64,000 nucleotides of DNA from Mucilaginibacter agri (GTDB taxonomy: Bacteria; Bacteroidota; Bacteroidia; Sphingobacteriales; Sphingobacteriaceae). Shown here piece by piece: positions 32,153-40,947 of the stretch. Where the stretch lies: positions 519,663-583,662 of the forward strand of contig NZ_WWEO01000041.1 of the NCBI RefSeq assembly GCF_009928685.1. The letters run 5' to 3'. The position numbers and the translations under genes were made by a program. Numbering within the stretch: position 1 is the first letter of the stretch; every line of letters starts with the position of its first letter. The notes below the pieces were generated by a model. The model saw only the letters and a list, made by a program, of their open reading frames with translations. It did no database searches and was not told where the DNA came from.

Positions 32153-33991
32153 ATGAAAAAGAGAAGTATAGGCCTTATTACCGGTTTGATGGGTTTTGCG
32201 CTGTTGGGTGTAATGGCTATGCAAATGTATTTTTTGCGGCAATCATATGTTATGCAATCTGCCTTGTTTGATCGTACGGTTAACGAAGTGCTTAATAACG
32301 TAGTTACCAAAGTAAGCAAGATAGATGCGCTGAACTTTATTAACGAAAAAATAAGGGCGAATAATGAGCAGGATGTACGCCAGAAAAACTACAGCCTCAT
32401 TGTAAAAAGCATCCACAAAAGTACGCTCGACCATGTGATGGCCGATACCGATAGCACCCGCATTAAACGTAAACAAAGCATTCATCAACATAAAATAGCC
32501 CTGCTTCGCGATAGCCTAAAACGCATTATTCTGCGCAATAAGCTCGATGAAGAAATGTTTAACCTGGCGCAAGAAGGTTCTGTTAACTATAAAATAAGTT
32601 TCTACGAGTATGTAGATGAATACGGGGTGGTACATCAGCGTTTAACGCCGGAGATTGTGAATGCACCGGCAAAGCAGGCTCCAAAAAAGCGCTTGTCGCT
32701 GGCTAAATACGATACGGTTAAATATAGTTACAACGACCCGCAGTTCGGTCCGCAAACTATTATTATACCGCAAATAAATCCGCTCTGGGAGCGCGAGCAG
32801 ATCCGTAAGCAAAAAGATCACCAGATCCGGATGGTGAAAAGGGAGTTAGCGACAGACTCGCTGGAGAGCCTGCGGAAAGAACCGCCACCTCAAAACCCAA
32901 TTCAAAACCTGGCCGAAGAATACCAGCGCATGGGCCAGCCGCTTACGAAACGTATCGACTCCATTTGGATAGATTCGGTGCTTCGGCGCGAATTTCAGAA
33001 TAAGGGGATCCTTTTGCCTTTTAGTTACGAGGTTACCACGGCTAATAACGACTCGCTGATATTTTCGCGGGCGCTGAATACTGATCAGAAAGCCCAGTTT
33101 TTGCCGGCTAACAGCTATGAAACTGCCATATTTGGCAAAGAGGTTATTAACGACCCCGGCAAGATCAGGATTACGTTTCCGCAACGAAACTCATTTCTGC
33201 TAAGCCGCATGACTTATACCATGGCCACTAGCGGCACGCTGATGCTGGTGCTTATTCTTTGCTTCGGCTATACTATATATACTATAGTGAAGCAAAAGAA
33301 GATCTCCGAAATGAAAACGGATTTCATTAACAACATGACCCACGAGTTTAAAACTCCGGTATCAACCATAATGATAGCCAGCGAAGCTCTTCGCGATGTG
33401 GAAATTGCGCAGGATAGTAACAGGGTGTCGAAACTTGCGGGTATTATTTATGAAGAAAATGCCCGGTTGGGCAGCCACATCGAAAGGGTGTTGAACATCG
33501 CCAGGATTGAGAAAAACGACTTCAAGCTGGATATTACCACGGTTGATGTTAATGAAACGGTAGCCAACGTGCTGGATAGCATGGAGTTAAAGTTGCAAAA
33601 ATACAATGCCGAAACTATCCTCCACCTCGATGCTGAAGATGCCGTAATCGCGGCGGACGAGCTGCATTTCTCTAACGTGTTGTATAACCTGGTAGATAAT
33701 GCTTTAAAATATAGCAAGGACGCACCTAAAATTACCATCACTACGTTAAATACCAATGGCGAGTTGGTTGTAAAGGTGGCCGACGAAGGTATAGGCATGA
33801 GCCGCGACCAGCAGGTTAAAATATTTGAGCAGTTTTACCGAGTACCAACCGGTAATTTGCACGATGTTAAAGGCTTTGGTTTGGGCTTAAGCTATGTTAA
33901 TACCATCGTGAAGCGCCTTAATGGCTCTGTTAGTGTTCGGTCTGAAAAAGATAGGGGATCGGAGTTTGAGTTGAAATTTTCACTGGCCTGA
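32153..33991 (+). CDS. Sensor histidine kinase
   Basis: 612 residues. The first membrane helix is near 8-27 (IGLITGLMGFALLGVMAMQMYFL) and a second near 355-376 (TMATSGTLMLVLILCFGYTIYTIV), enclosing a periplasmic sensor of about 325 residues without a recognised fold. The phospho-acceptor His is in FINNMTHEFKTPVSTIMIASEAL; N, G1 and G2 boxes are NVLYNLVDNALKYS, VKVADEGIGMS and GFGLGLSYVNTIV. No HAMP is evident between helix 2 and the dimerisation domain. The response regulator follows 9 nt later, an operon. Confidence 0.93.
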   Translation: MKKRSIGLITGLMGFALLGVMAMQMYFLRQSYVMQSALFDRTVNEVLNNVVTKVSKIDALNFINEKIRANNEQDVRQKNYSLIVKSIHKSTLDHVMADTDSTRIKRKQSIHQHKIALLRDSLKRIILRNKLDEEMFNLAQEGSVNYKISFYEYVDEYGVVHQRLTPEIVNAPAKQAPKKRLSLAKYDTVKYSYNDPQFGPQTIIIPQINPLWEREQIRKQKDHQIRMVKRELATDSLESLRKEPPPQNPIQNLAEEYQRMGQPLTKRIDSIWIDSVLRREFQNKGILLPFSYEVTTANNDSLIFSRALNTDQKAQFLPANSYETAIFGKEVINDPGKIRITFPQRNSFLLSRMTYTMATSGTLMLVLILCFGYTIYTIVKQKKISEMKTDFINNMTHEFKTPVSTIMIASEALRDVEIAQDSNRVSKLAGIIYEENARLGSHIERVLNIARIEKNDFKLDITTVDVNETVANVLDSMELKLQKYNAETILHLDAEDAVIAADELHFSNVLYNLVDNALKYSKDAPKITITTLNTNGELVVKVADEGIGMSRDQQVKIFEQFYRVPTGNLHDVKGFGLGLSYVNTIVKRLNGSVSVRSEKDRGSEFELKFSLA

Positions 33992-34000
33992 TAAAATAAT

Positions 34001-34696
34001 ATGAAGAAACTACTACTGGTTGAAGATGACCCGAACCTGGGTTTGCTGTTACAGGATTACCTGCAGCTGAAAGGTAAATTCGAGGTTGTTTTATGCAAGG
34101 ACGGTGACGAAGGGTTAAAAGCTTTTACCAAAGAGGATTTTGACCTGCTGATACTGGATGTGATGATGCCCAAAAAAGATGGCTTTACGCTAGGTAAAGA
34201 AGTGCGCAAGATTAACCAGGACATACCCATTATTTTTGCCACCGCAAAGGCCATGATAGAAGACAAAACCCAGGCCTTCAGCCTTGGCGGCGACGACTAC
34301 ATTACCAAGCCCTTTCGTATAGAAGAATTATTATTGCGTATTAACGCCTTACTTAAGCGCGTTAATGGAAGTGCCGAACCTAAGGAAGAGATTAAGCAAT
34401 CACAATTCGACATCGGTAAATATCATTTTGATTATACCCAGCAAATGATCACTTCCGACGGGCATCAGCAAAAGTTATCAACCAAAGAGGCCGAACTGCT
34501 ACGCCTGCTTTGCCTCCACAAAAACGAGGTACTTACCCGCGAAGAAGCCCTATTGAACATCTGGCACGATGATAATTATTTCAACGGCCGCAGCATGGAC
34601 GTGTTCCTCAGCAAGATCCGCAAGTTTTTAAAGGAAGATCCTTCGGTTGAAATCATCAACGTGCATGGCAGGGGATATAAGTTGCTTGTGAATTAA
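34001..34696 (+). CDS. OmpR/PhoB-family response regulator
   Basis: 231 residues. The receiver has the acidic pair VEDD, the phospho-acceptor Asp in LLILDVMMPKKDGF, and Lys in DYITKPFRIEELLLRINALLKR. The winged-helix effector (about 130-231) shows LSTKEAELLRLLCLHKNEVLTREEALLNIW and the recognition helix GRSMDVFLSKIRKFLKED with the wing INVHGRGYKLLVN. It pairs with the kinase directly upstream. Targets are unknown; the divergent exported-protein gene is a candidate. Confidence 0.94.
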   Translation: MKKLLLVEDDPNLGLLLQDYLQLKGKFEVVLCKDGDEGLKAFTKEDFDLLILDVMMPKKDGFTLGKEVRKINQDIPIIFATAKAMIEDKTQAFSLGGDDYITKPFRIEELLLRINALLKRVNGSAEPKEEIKQSQFDIGKYHFDYTQQMITSDGHQQKLSTKEAELLRLLCLHKNEVLTREEALLNIWHDDNYFNGRSMDVFLSKIRKFLKEDPSVEIINVHGRGYKLLVN

Positions 34697-35012
34697 GGTT
34701 TTGATTTCGAAAGTCGATTCTTCGATTCCGTCTCTCGTCCTGTTATTCTCAATGGCAGTGAAGCACCGATCGTAGAAGCTTATTAATATCTATAAAAATA
34801 AATGACCCATTAATAATCTTCTTCTATAAACATCTTGAATCAGAATTAAGCCTTGAGCTATGGCTTGTTGTAGTTATTTGAGGTTTAGTTAATGGGTTCA
34901 ATTACAGGCTAGTATTAAATAATAGGTGATATATTGTAACACTATTGTTAATCCCTGCAGCTCAATATTTGCCTAACAATTTGATATGTTTGTTAAAACT
35001 AAACTATTGAAC
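34697..35012. other. Gene-free interval upstream of the M28 peptidase
   Basis: About 316 nt, AT-rich in the second half. AATATTTG near 34966-34973 is a weak -7 candidate. No palindrome of note was seen. Confidence 0.4.
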
Positions 35013-36581
35013 ATGAAGAGAAATTTACTCTTAACAACCTTATTATCTGCCTCGGTTTTTACTGCCACCTTTGCGCAGGAAACTGTTGACCAGGCGATGG
35101 TGCAGAAAATCCGCGAAGAGGGATTGAACCATTCGCAGGTAATGAAAACCGCATTTTATTTAACCGATGTTTCCGGACCAAGATTGTCTGGCTCGCCGGG
35201 TTTAAAACACGCACAAGACTGGGCTGTTAGTCAGCTTAAAACGTGGGGATTGGCTAATGCCGGTTTGGAATCATGGGGTAAATTTGGAAAAGGCTGGGAA
35301 GTTGAGAAAAACTATGCGGCCATCACTGTGCCTTATTATCATGCTATCATAGCTGTACCTAAGGCCTGGACGCCAAGTACCGCGGGCCCAATTAAAGGCG
35401 ATGTTGTTTTAATTAAAGCCGATACCATTACAGACCTTGACCAATATAAAGGAAAACTTAAAGGCAAAATTGTAATTACAGATACCAAAACCGCACTAGT
35501 GCGCAGCACCAAGCCAGACCTTAGCCGTTATACCGACGAAGAACTGGAGAAAATGGCAGCCGCGCAACCAGCAGCTGCGGGTGACCGCAGAGGCGGCCCG
35601 CAAAATAGCCCTGCATTTGCAGCTATGCGTAAACTGCGTGCATTGCGTACGGCTATGAGCGAATTTTTTGTTCAGGAAGAAGTTGGTTTAGTATTAAGCC
35701 AGGCTCGTGGTACAGATGGTACTGTGTTTACTACCAACGGCGCTTCGTACGCCGAAGATGCTAAGCCGGTAGCACCAGAGCTGGAGACCAGCGGCGAGGA
35801 CTATTTGCGTATTGTCCGTTTGTTAAACGGGGGCATCAATGTACAAATGGAAGCTGATGTACAAACCAAATTCTTCACTAACGATTTAAATGGTTACGAT
35901 GTTATTGCCGAAATACCAGGCACCGACAAAAAGCTGAAAGATCAGTTGGTGATCATCGGCGGTCACTTTGATTCATGGCATGGCGGTACTGGCGCTACAG
36001 ATAACGCTGCTGGAAGTGCCGTAATGATGGAGGCTATGCGTATTTTAAAAGCGGTTAACTTTAAACCGAAACGTACTATCCGTATAGCGCTTTGGAGTTC
36101 GGAAGAACAAGGCTTGTATGGCTCAAGAGGCTACGTTGCCAACCACTTCGGCGATCCAAAAACAATGGCATTGAAACCAGAACAAGCTAAAGTGTCTGCT
36201 TACTATAACTTAGATAACGGTACAGGTAAAATCCGTGGTGTATACTTGCAGGGCAATCAGGCTGTTGCTCCTATCTTTAAATCATGGTTAGAGCCGTTTA
36301 AGGATCTTGGTGCAAGCACGCTAACCATCAGCAACACCGGTGGTACAGATCACCTGTCGTTTGATGCAGTAGGAATCCCGGGTTTCCAATTTATTCAGGA
36401 ACCAATGGACTATAACACACGTACTCACCACAGCAATCAGGATACTTACGACCGTTTGAGCGAAGACGATCTGAAACAAGCCGCAACCATCGTAGCGTCT
36501 TTCGTTTACAATACTTCGCAGCGCCCGGATATGATGCCGCGCAAAGAGTTGCCAAAGCCACCTCCGGCACCTGCCAACTAA
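35013..36581 (+). CDS. Exported M28-family zinc aminopeptidase/carboxypeptidase
   Basis: About 522 residues from the Met at 35013 (MKRNLLLTTLLSASVFTATFAQ, a signal peptide). The zinc site is the M28 pattern: the first His in IIGGHFDSWHGGTGATDNAAG (H and D), the catalytic Glu pair in LWSSEEQGLYGSRGYV, a further Asp in YNLDNGTG and the terminal His in MDYNTRTHHSNQDTYDR. An inserted PA-like region sits at about residues 120-165 (IKGDVVLIKADTI). It hydrolyses peptides in the periplasm or outside. Length is typical of the Bacteroidota M20/M28 proteins. Confidence 0.92.
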   Translation: MKRNLLLTTLLSASVFTATFAQETVDQAMVQKIREEGLNHSQVMKTAFYLTDVSGPRLSGSPGLKHAQDWAVSQLKTWGLANAGLESWGKFGKGWEVEKNYAAITVPYYHAIIAVPKAWTPSTAGPIKGDVVLIKADTITDLDQYKGKLKGKIVITDTKTALVRSTKPDLSRYTDEELEKMAAAQPAAAGDRRGGPQNSPAFAAMRKLRALRTAMSEFFVQEEVGLVLSQARGTDGTVFTTNGASYAEDAKPVAPELETSGEDYLRIVRLLNGGINVQMEADVQTKFFTNDLNGYDVIAEIPGTDKKLKDQLVIIGGHFDSWHGGTGATDNAAGSAVMMEAMRILKAVNFKPKRTIRIALWSSEEQGLYGSRGYVANHFGDPKTMALKPEQAKVSAYYNLDNGTGKIRGVYLQGNQAVAPIFKSWLEPFKDLGASTLTISNTGGTDHLSFDAVGIPGFQFIQEPMDYNTRTHHSNQDTYDRLSEDDLKQAATIVASFVYNTSQRPDMMPRKELPKPPPAPAN

Positions 36582-36596
36582 TTTTGCCAAGCAAAT

Positions 36597-36636
36597 AAAA
36601 CACGAAACCCGGCTTTTTTGCCGGGTTTCGTGTTTT
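36597..36636. terminator. Bidirectional terminator
   Basis: AAAACACGAAACCCGGC (36597-36613) and GCCGGGTTTCGTGTTTT (36620-36636) form a perfect 17-bp stem around TTTTTT, between the convergent peptidase and DUF4920 genes. Confidence 0.9.
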
Positions 36637-36667
36637 ATAATCAAAGATATTTCACTCGCGCGAAATT

Positions 36668-37144
36668 CTATTTATTTACCATTAAGCCCTTTACCTCGAA
36701 GGTGAGTTTTTCTTTCGGGTTAGTTTTTACTTCGTGTTGTTTTTTACCCTGCGCGGTATCGCCGGCCATGTGCTGCATATCGTCGGCAATAAATTGTTTT
36801 TCGGCAACACCGTCTATGATCACCTCGCGGCCTTTCAAATCAGTTGGAAGTGTAATGTCATAGTTTTTGAAGTGCGCAGCTATGATCTTGCCATTGCCTG
36901 CATCCATATCAAACCAGCCGCCTTTGCTCTTGGTAACCTGTAACACTTTGCCATAGATAACGGCGCTTGTACGCGTGCGTTTGCCCATAAAACTTTCGAG
37001 CTTACTCGCAGGCATTCGCCCAATATTGGAGGGTGATGCGCCAAACACCATTCCATGCGGCAAAGGCGTTGGCTTTTGCGCAAATACTGCTGTCGAAATT
37101 CCTATGAGCAAAACAACGGAAATAAGTTTTATTAACCCTTTCAT
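36668..37144 (-). CDS. DUF4920 exported protein
   Basis: About 158 residues from the Met at 37144 (MKGLIKLISVVLLIGISTAVFAQ, a signal peptide); a longer reading would run into the promoter of the divergent gene. The body follows DUF4920: FGASPSNIG, VIYGKVLQVTKSKGGWFDMDAG, then IIAAHFKNYDITLPTDLKGREVIIDGVAEKQF. The conserved CxKxGCWM of many members is GGWFDM here, so the Cys residues are lost. This is an OB-fold-like family of unknown function. The tail is Lys-rich. Confidence 0.85.
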   Translation of the reverse strand: MKGLIKLISVVLLIGISTAVFAQKPTPLPHGMVFGASPSNIGRMPASKLESFMGKRTRTSAVIYGKVLQVTKSKGGWFDMDAGNGKIIAAHFKNYDITLPTDLKGREVIIDGVAEKQFIADDMQHMAGDTAQGKKQHEVKTNPKEKLTFEVKGLMVNK

Positions 37145-37262
37145 ATTCAGTTTAACAGCATTTAGCCGGTTTCGTTTAAATAATACTGCCTTTTGCACAA
37201 AAAGAAAGATGGCAAGGGGTAATAAAAATGTTAAAATATAGTTAAAGTGGCAGGCTGCAAGA

Positions 37263-37292
37263 TTGTATAACCGATACAATGGTGTAGCTTTG
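37263..37292 (+). promoter_or_regulatory. Bacteroidota-type promoter of the NHL lipoprotein gene
   Basis: TTG at 37263-37265, exactly 19 nt, then TAGCTTTG at 37285-37292: a full match to the TTG-N19-TAnnTTTG pattern. It argues against the upstream TTG being a start codon. Confidence 0.65.
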
Positions 37293-37358
37293 CACAATAA
37301 CCGGCTTTGTTTAATTTATACCGCCGCAATAATTTCAGGTAATTTAGTTTATAGCTCA

Positions 37359-38738
37359 GTGAAGAAAAATCTACTCGTAAAAATTACATTAACAACCGCT
37401 TTACTTTTTGTTGTATTACTGCAGTTTAGTTGCAGTAAAGATTCAAACTCAAATACAACTGCACCTACGGTTTTAACCAACAGCATACTTGCCGAAGTAA
37501 CTACCACCACTGCTACCAGCGGCGGAACAATCAGCGACGGCGGCAGTTCGGTAATTACAACGGTGGGTGTTTGCTATAGCACTACTTCACAAACCCCAAC
37601 AATTTCAGATACGCATACTACAGATACCCTTAGCTCTGCAAGTTTTGTGAGTAAGCTAACCGGCTTAACGGCGGGTACTACTTATTACGTACGTTCATAC
37701 GCAACTAATGGTGCAGGAACTGGTTATGGCGGTGTGGTTAAATTTACCACCAGCACGCCAAGCACCGTTACAAGTGCTACTGTAAGTACTTTTGTAGGTA
37801 GTGCAACTGGCGGCCTGGTAAATGGCACCGGTACCGCTGCGCAACTATATAACCCACTTGGCATTGCCACAGATGCACAAGGCAACATATACGTGGCCGA
37901 CCAGTTTAACCACGTGATCCGCAAAATAACTACCGCAGGTGTGGTAAGTACTTTCTGCGGAAGCGGTGTTAACGGCCATGCCGATGGTCCTGCTGCTACT
38001 GCTGCATTCTCGAGCCCTAACGCATTAACAGTTGATAAATCGGGTAACGTATTTGTAACAGACCAGGTAAGCAATCTGGTTATTAAGATTACGCCCGATG
38101 GTACTGCTACTACAGTTGCCGGTATTGGAGCACCGGGTTACGCCAACTCTTCTTCGCCCCTTAAAGCTGCATTTAACAACCCTAAAGGTATTGCGGTTGA
38201 TGCAACAGGTAATATTTACATTGCAGATAGCGGTAACAACCGTATCCGTAAAATTGGTACCGATGGCGTAGTAAGTACGCTTGCAGGTAGCGGATATACC
38301 ACACTTGTTGATGGCACTACCGGTACTGCTGCCAATTTCAATAATCCCAACGGCCTTGCTTTCGACTCTAAGGGCGATTTATATGTGTGCGATAATAACA
38401 ACCACGCTATCCGTAAAATAGTACTTTCTACTACCGCTGTTACAACGTTTATAGGTAACTCGCTACAAACCAAATTGGTGGGTAACCCGGGAGCAATTGT
38501 TTTCGATAATAATGATAATCTCTTTATTACCGACGTTGTTGGCCGTGTATTAAGATTTAGCTCAACCACCAATATATTACAAGACCTTGCTGGTACAAGT
38601 GGTGTTTATGGCTTTGCCGATGGTGTTGGTACTGCGGCACAGTTTAATTCGCCATCAGGCGTAGCTGTTGTGTCAGGAACTATTTACGTATCTGATGCTA
38701 ACAACAACCGTATCCGTAAAGTGGTTACTGAGAACTAA
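37359..38738 (+). CDS. NHL-repeat lipoprotein
   Basis: About 459 residues from a GTG at 37359 (VKKNLLVKITLTTALLF), giving a lipoprotein signal with C at the FSC step. A fibronectin-type domain with Thr/Ser richness covers about 45-135 (LAEVTTTTATSGGTISDGGS, TTYYVRSYATNGAG). Five to six NHL repeats follow, each with the pattern F-x-x-P-x-G-(I/L)-A-V-D and GNIYVADxxNNRIRKI, building a beta-propeller. Surface binding or an enzymatic propeller is possible; no catalytic residues are evident. The start is supported by the promoter found upstream. Confidence 0.85.
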   Translation: MKKNLLVKITLTTALLFVVLLQFSCSKDSNSNTTAPTVLTNSILAEVTTTTATSGGTISDGGSSVITTVGVCYSTTSQTPTISDTHTTDTLSSASFVSKLTGLTAGTTYYVRSYATNGAGTGYGGVVKFTTSTPSTVTSATVSTFVGSATGGLVNGTGTAAQLYNPLGIATDAQGNIYVADQFNHVIRKITTAGVVSTFCGSGVNGHADGPAATAAFSSPNALTVDKSGNVFVTDQVSNLVIKITPDGTATTVAGIGAPGYANSSSPLKAAFNNPKGIAVDATGNIYIADSGNNRIRKIGTDGVVSTLAGSGYTTLVDGTTGTAANFNNPNGLAFDSKGDLYVCDNNNHAIRKIVLSTTAVTTFIGNSLQTKLVGNPGAIVFDNNDNLFITDVVGRVLRFSSTTNILQDLAGTSGVYGFADGVGTAAQFNSPSGVAVVSGTIYVSDANNNRIRKVVTEN

Positions 38739-38755
38739 GGTTCGTATTAAAAGTT

Positions 38756-38801
38756 ATAATAAAAGAGCCTTTCTGTTGATGCAGAAAGGCTCTTTTATTA
38801 T
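38756..38801. terminator. Bidirectional terminator
   Basis: A perfect 20-bp stem (38756-38775 with 38782-38801) around TTGATG, carrying AGAGCCTTTCTG and its complement, with A and T tracts outside. It lies between the NHL and radA genes. Confidence 0.92.
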
Positions 38802-38812
38802 GGTCTAATTTG

Positions 38813-38905
38813 TTGTCATTCAGAGCACCAGCGAAGAATCTTCTACGCTTAGCATAGCCGCTCGGTATATTCAGGAAGATCCTTCGCTGGCGCTCCGGAT
38901 GACAA
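38813..38905. repeat. Large dispersed inverted-repeat element (copy 2)
   Basis: Begins TTGTCATTCAGAGCACCAGC and ends in GCGCTCCGGATGACAA, the same family as 17593-17704, with a different 36-nt centre. It sits between the terminator and the end of radA. Confidence 0.7.
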
Positions 38906-38941
38906 ACTATTATTTTATCTCTCAGTCGAAAAGGGGGCGTT

Positions 38942-40408
38942 TTACCCAAACAATAAACTAAACACTTCCTCAATACTTGCTACCGGGATAATCTCTATAG
39001 TGTAGCGGGATAGGTCGATGCGTTGATGCTTGTCTTGTTTGGCGTTGGGTAGGTTATATTTTGAAATAAATATCTTTTCGAAACCCAATTTCTGGGCCTC
39101 TGCAATACGTTGCTCCACGCGGTTAACCGCGCGGATTTCTCCCGATAAACCAAGCTCTCCTGCAAAGCACGTTTTAAACGGTATCGGCATATCCTCGTGC
39201 GAGGATATGATGGCAGCTGCCAAACCCAGGTCGATGGCAGGGTCTTCTACCCGGATACCTCCTGTAATATTCAGAAATACATCTTTGGCTCCTAATCTAA
39301 AGCCACAGCGTTTTTCTAACACAGCTAATAACATATTCATTCGACGGGTATCGAAGCCCGTAGCCGAGCGCTGAGGCGTGCCATAGGGCGAGGTGCTCAC
39401 CAATGCCTGTGTTTCTATCAGCATTGGGCGCATACCCTCTAGGGTTGCCGAAATTGTGATACCACTCAAGGGCTCATCGCGTTGCGAAAGCAGGATCTCC
39501 GACGGGTTGGATACTTCCCGCAAGCCTACTCCCAGCATTTCGTAAATACCCAACTCAGATGCCGAGCCGAAACGGTTCTTAACAGCCCGCAAAATGCGGT
39601 ATACATGGTGACGGTCGCCTTCAAACTGCAGCACGGTATCAACCATGTGTTCTAATATTTTAGGGCCGGCAATCATGCCATCTTTGGTAATATGGCCTAT
39701 CAATATCACTGGTGTGCCGCTCTCTTTGGCAAAACGCAATAACTCGGCAGTACATTCGCGCACTTGCGATACACTCCCCGGCGTAGATTCGATATGGGAG
39801 GAGTATAGGGTTTGTATAGAGTCTATCACCACCAGTTCGGGTTCCAGTTGCTCTATCTGTTTAAATATGTTTTGGGTAGAGGTTTCGGTAAGGATGAAAC
39901 AGCCACTGGCCCCCCCGCCCCCTAAAGGGGGAGTAGAAGTTTCGTTTTGCAGATTAACACCCCCTTTAGGGGGCAGGGGGCTTAATCGCTCCGCCCTCAT
40001 CTTAATCTGTTTCTCGCTTTCCTCGCCCGATACATAAAGCACCTTTAGCTTAGGCATGTTGAGTGCAAGCTGTAGCATCAGGGTAGATTTACCGATACCC
40101 GGTTCTCCGCCTATTAATATTAATGAGCCTGCTACAATGCCGCCACCCAATACACGGTTAAACTCGGCATCGGGGGTTACATAGCGCTGTTCTTCATGTA
40201 CGGTGATATCGTGCACGGCAATGGCTTTATTGGCGCGTTGTTGAGTGGTAGAGCCTGTGTTTTTCCAATCGGGGATGGATGCGTTGGGCTTCTCTATAAT
40301 TTCTTCTACAAAAGTATTCCACTGCTGGCACGATGGGCATTTGCCCAGCCATTTAGCCGACTCGTAGCCACAGCTTTGGCAGAAATAGGATGTTTTAACT
40401 TTAGCCAT
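38942..40408 (-). CDS. radA: DNA repair protein RadA with an in-frame repeat insertion
   Basis: 488 residues. The N-terminal zinc finger C-x2-C...C-x2-C (CQSCGYESAKWLGKCPSC) is followed by the RecA-like ATPase: Walker A GGEPGIGKSTLMLQ, VIDSIQTLYS, and the RadA-specific KNRFGSASELGIYEM. The C-terminal Lon-protease-like domain follows (DLGLAAAIISSHEDMPI, FAGELGLSGEIRAVNRVEQRI). It processes branched recombination intermediates. An extra 26 residues (SPLPPKGGVN...TPPLGGGGAS) lie between KMRAERL and GCFILTETSTQ, coded by a palindromic repeat at 39911-39980. The reading frame is intact, so the protein is probably functional. Confidence 0.93.
   Translation of the reverse strand: MAKVKTSYFCQSCGYESAKWLGKCPSCQQWNTFVEEIIEKPNASIPDWKNTGSTTQQRANKAIAVHDITVHEEQRYVTPDAEFNRVLGGGIVAGSLILIGGEPGIGKSTLMLQLALNMPKLKVLYVSGEESEKQIKMRAERLSPLPPKGGVNLQNETSTPPLGGGGASGCFILTETSTQNIFKQIEQLEPELVVIDSIQTLYSSHIESTPGSVSQVRECTAELLRFAKESGTPVILIGHITKDGMIAGPKILEHMVDTVLQFEGDRHHVYRILRAVKNRFGSASELGIYEMLGVGLREVSNPSEILLSQRDEPLSGITISATLEGMRPMLIETQALVSTSPYGTPQRSATGFDTRRMNMLLAVLEKRCGFRLGAKDVFLNITGGIRVEDPAIDLGLAAAIISSHEDMPIPFKTCFAGELGLSGEIRAVNRVEQRIAEAQKLGFEKIFISKYNLPNAKQDKHQRIDLSRYTIEIIPVASIEEVFSLLFG
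39911..39980. repeat. Palindromic repeat inserted inside radA
   Basis: Arms 39911-39931 and 39960-39980 are 21-bp inverted copies with one mismatch. Each arm itself contains the palindrome CCCCCTAAAGGGGG or CCCCCTTTAGGGGG. The element adds about 78 nt to radA in frame. Confidence 0.8.
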
Positions 40409-40418
40409 GTTTTAAATG

Positions 40419-40466
40419 TGCAGATGTGCAAGCGTGCAGATGTGCAAGCGTGCAAATATGCAGATG
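40419..40466. repeat. 16-bp tandem repeat upstream of radA
   Basis: Two exact copies of TGCAGATGTGCAAGCG (40419-40434, 40435-40450) and one degenerate copy TGCAAATATGCAGATG (40451-40466), starting 11 nt upstream of the radA ATG. Copy number could vary and affect expression. Confidence 0.7.
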
Positions 40467-40553
40467 ATTTTGGCTTAAAGGTAATAATAATGCTAATTAT
40501 ATTAGTAGTATTATATTGAAAAAGTACCGCCCCATAATTCGCGACATTAGCCG

Positions 40554-40832
40554 TTAACTCCTATGTCTTCTTAGGGCCGGCTTCTTAATTTCTTCTCTCA
40601 GTTCCTGATCACTTTTCTTTCTGTATACAGGCTTGGGAGAATATTCTGAAAGGTTCAAACTGTAAATAAAAAGGGCTAATATCATAATAAAGATCGAGGC
40701 AATCCACCCCATAGTGCTATCCTCCATTTCTCCTTCTCTACTTCTCGACACTAAGAAAAGTACCGGAAGCGATAGTAGTAAAAGCAATGCGGTAACCGTT
40801 CGCAAACCATTAACTAATATTTTTCGGTGCAT
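40554..40832 (-). CDS. Hypothetical small membrane protein
   Basis: 92 residues with two hydrophobic helices: VTALLLLLSLPVLFLVS (about 13-29) and GWIASIFIMILALFIYSL (about 42-59). A cytoplasmic tail rich in Lys, Arg and Glu follows (RKKSDQELREEIKKPALRRHRS). I do not recognise the family. It is the last gene of a possible minus-strand row after the reductase and a short lipoprotein-like frame. Confidence 0.55.
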   Translation of the reverse strand: MHRKILVNGLRTVTALLLLLSLPVLFLVSRSREGEMEDSTMGWIASIFIMILALFIYSLNLSEYSPKPVYRKKSDQELREEIKKPALRRHRS

Positions 40833-40857
40833 ATTTTAGGTGTGACGCTGTTTAATA

Positions 40858-40947
40858 CTATTTTTTGCCTAAGCAATCGGCGGGCGAGGTTTTACAACCT
40901 CCAATTATTACCGATAAAAGAGCTGCAAGTATAATCAACTGCTTAAT
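40858..40947 (-). CDS. Short lipoprotein-like open frame (non-AUG start)
   Basis: A frame of 26 to 29 codons reading (I)KQLIILAALLSVIIGGCKTS then PADCLGKK. The hydrophobic core followed by IGGC is a convincing lipoprotein signal with lipobox. There is no ATG: the natural start position holds ATT (40947-40945), overlapping the TAA stop of the reductase gene, or a TTG at 40938 could be used. It may be a tiny toxin- or entericidin-like lipoprotein, a truncated gene, or a decayed one. Confidence 0.35.
   Translation of the reverse strand: MKQLIILAALLSVIIGGCKTSPADCLGKK

Noticed and set aside
37263..37358. Upstream extension of the NHL protein start (TTG at 37263)
   Set aside because: The TTG is the -33 box of a perfect Bacteroidota promoter, and the extension destroys the lipoprotein signal.
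40419..40466. Possible CRISPR array
   Set aside because: The 16-bp units are directly adjacent without spacers and no cas gene is present; it is a simple tandem repeat.
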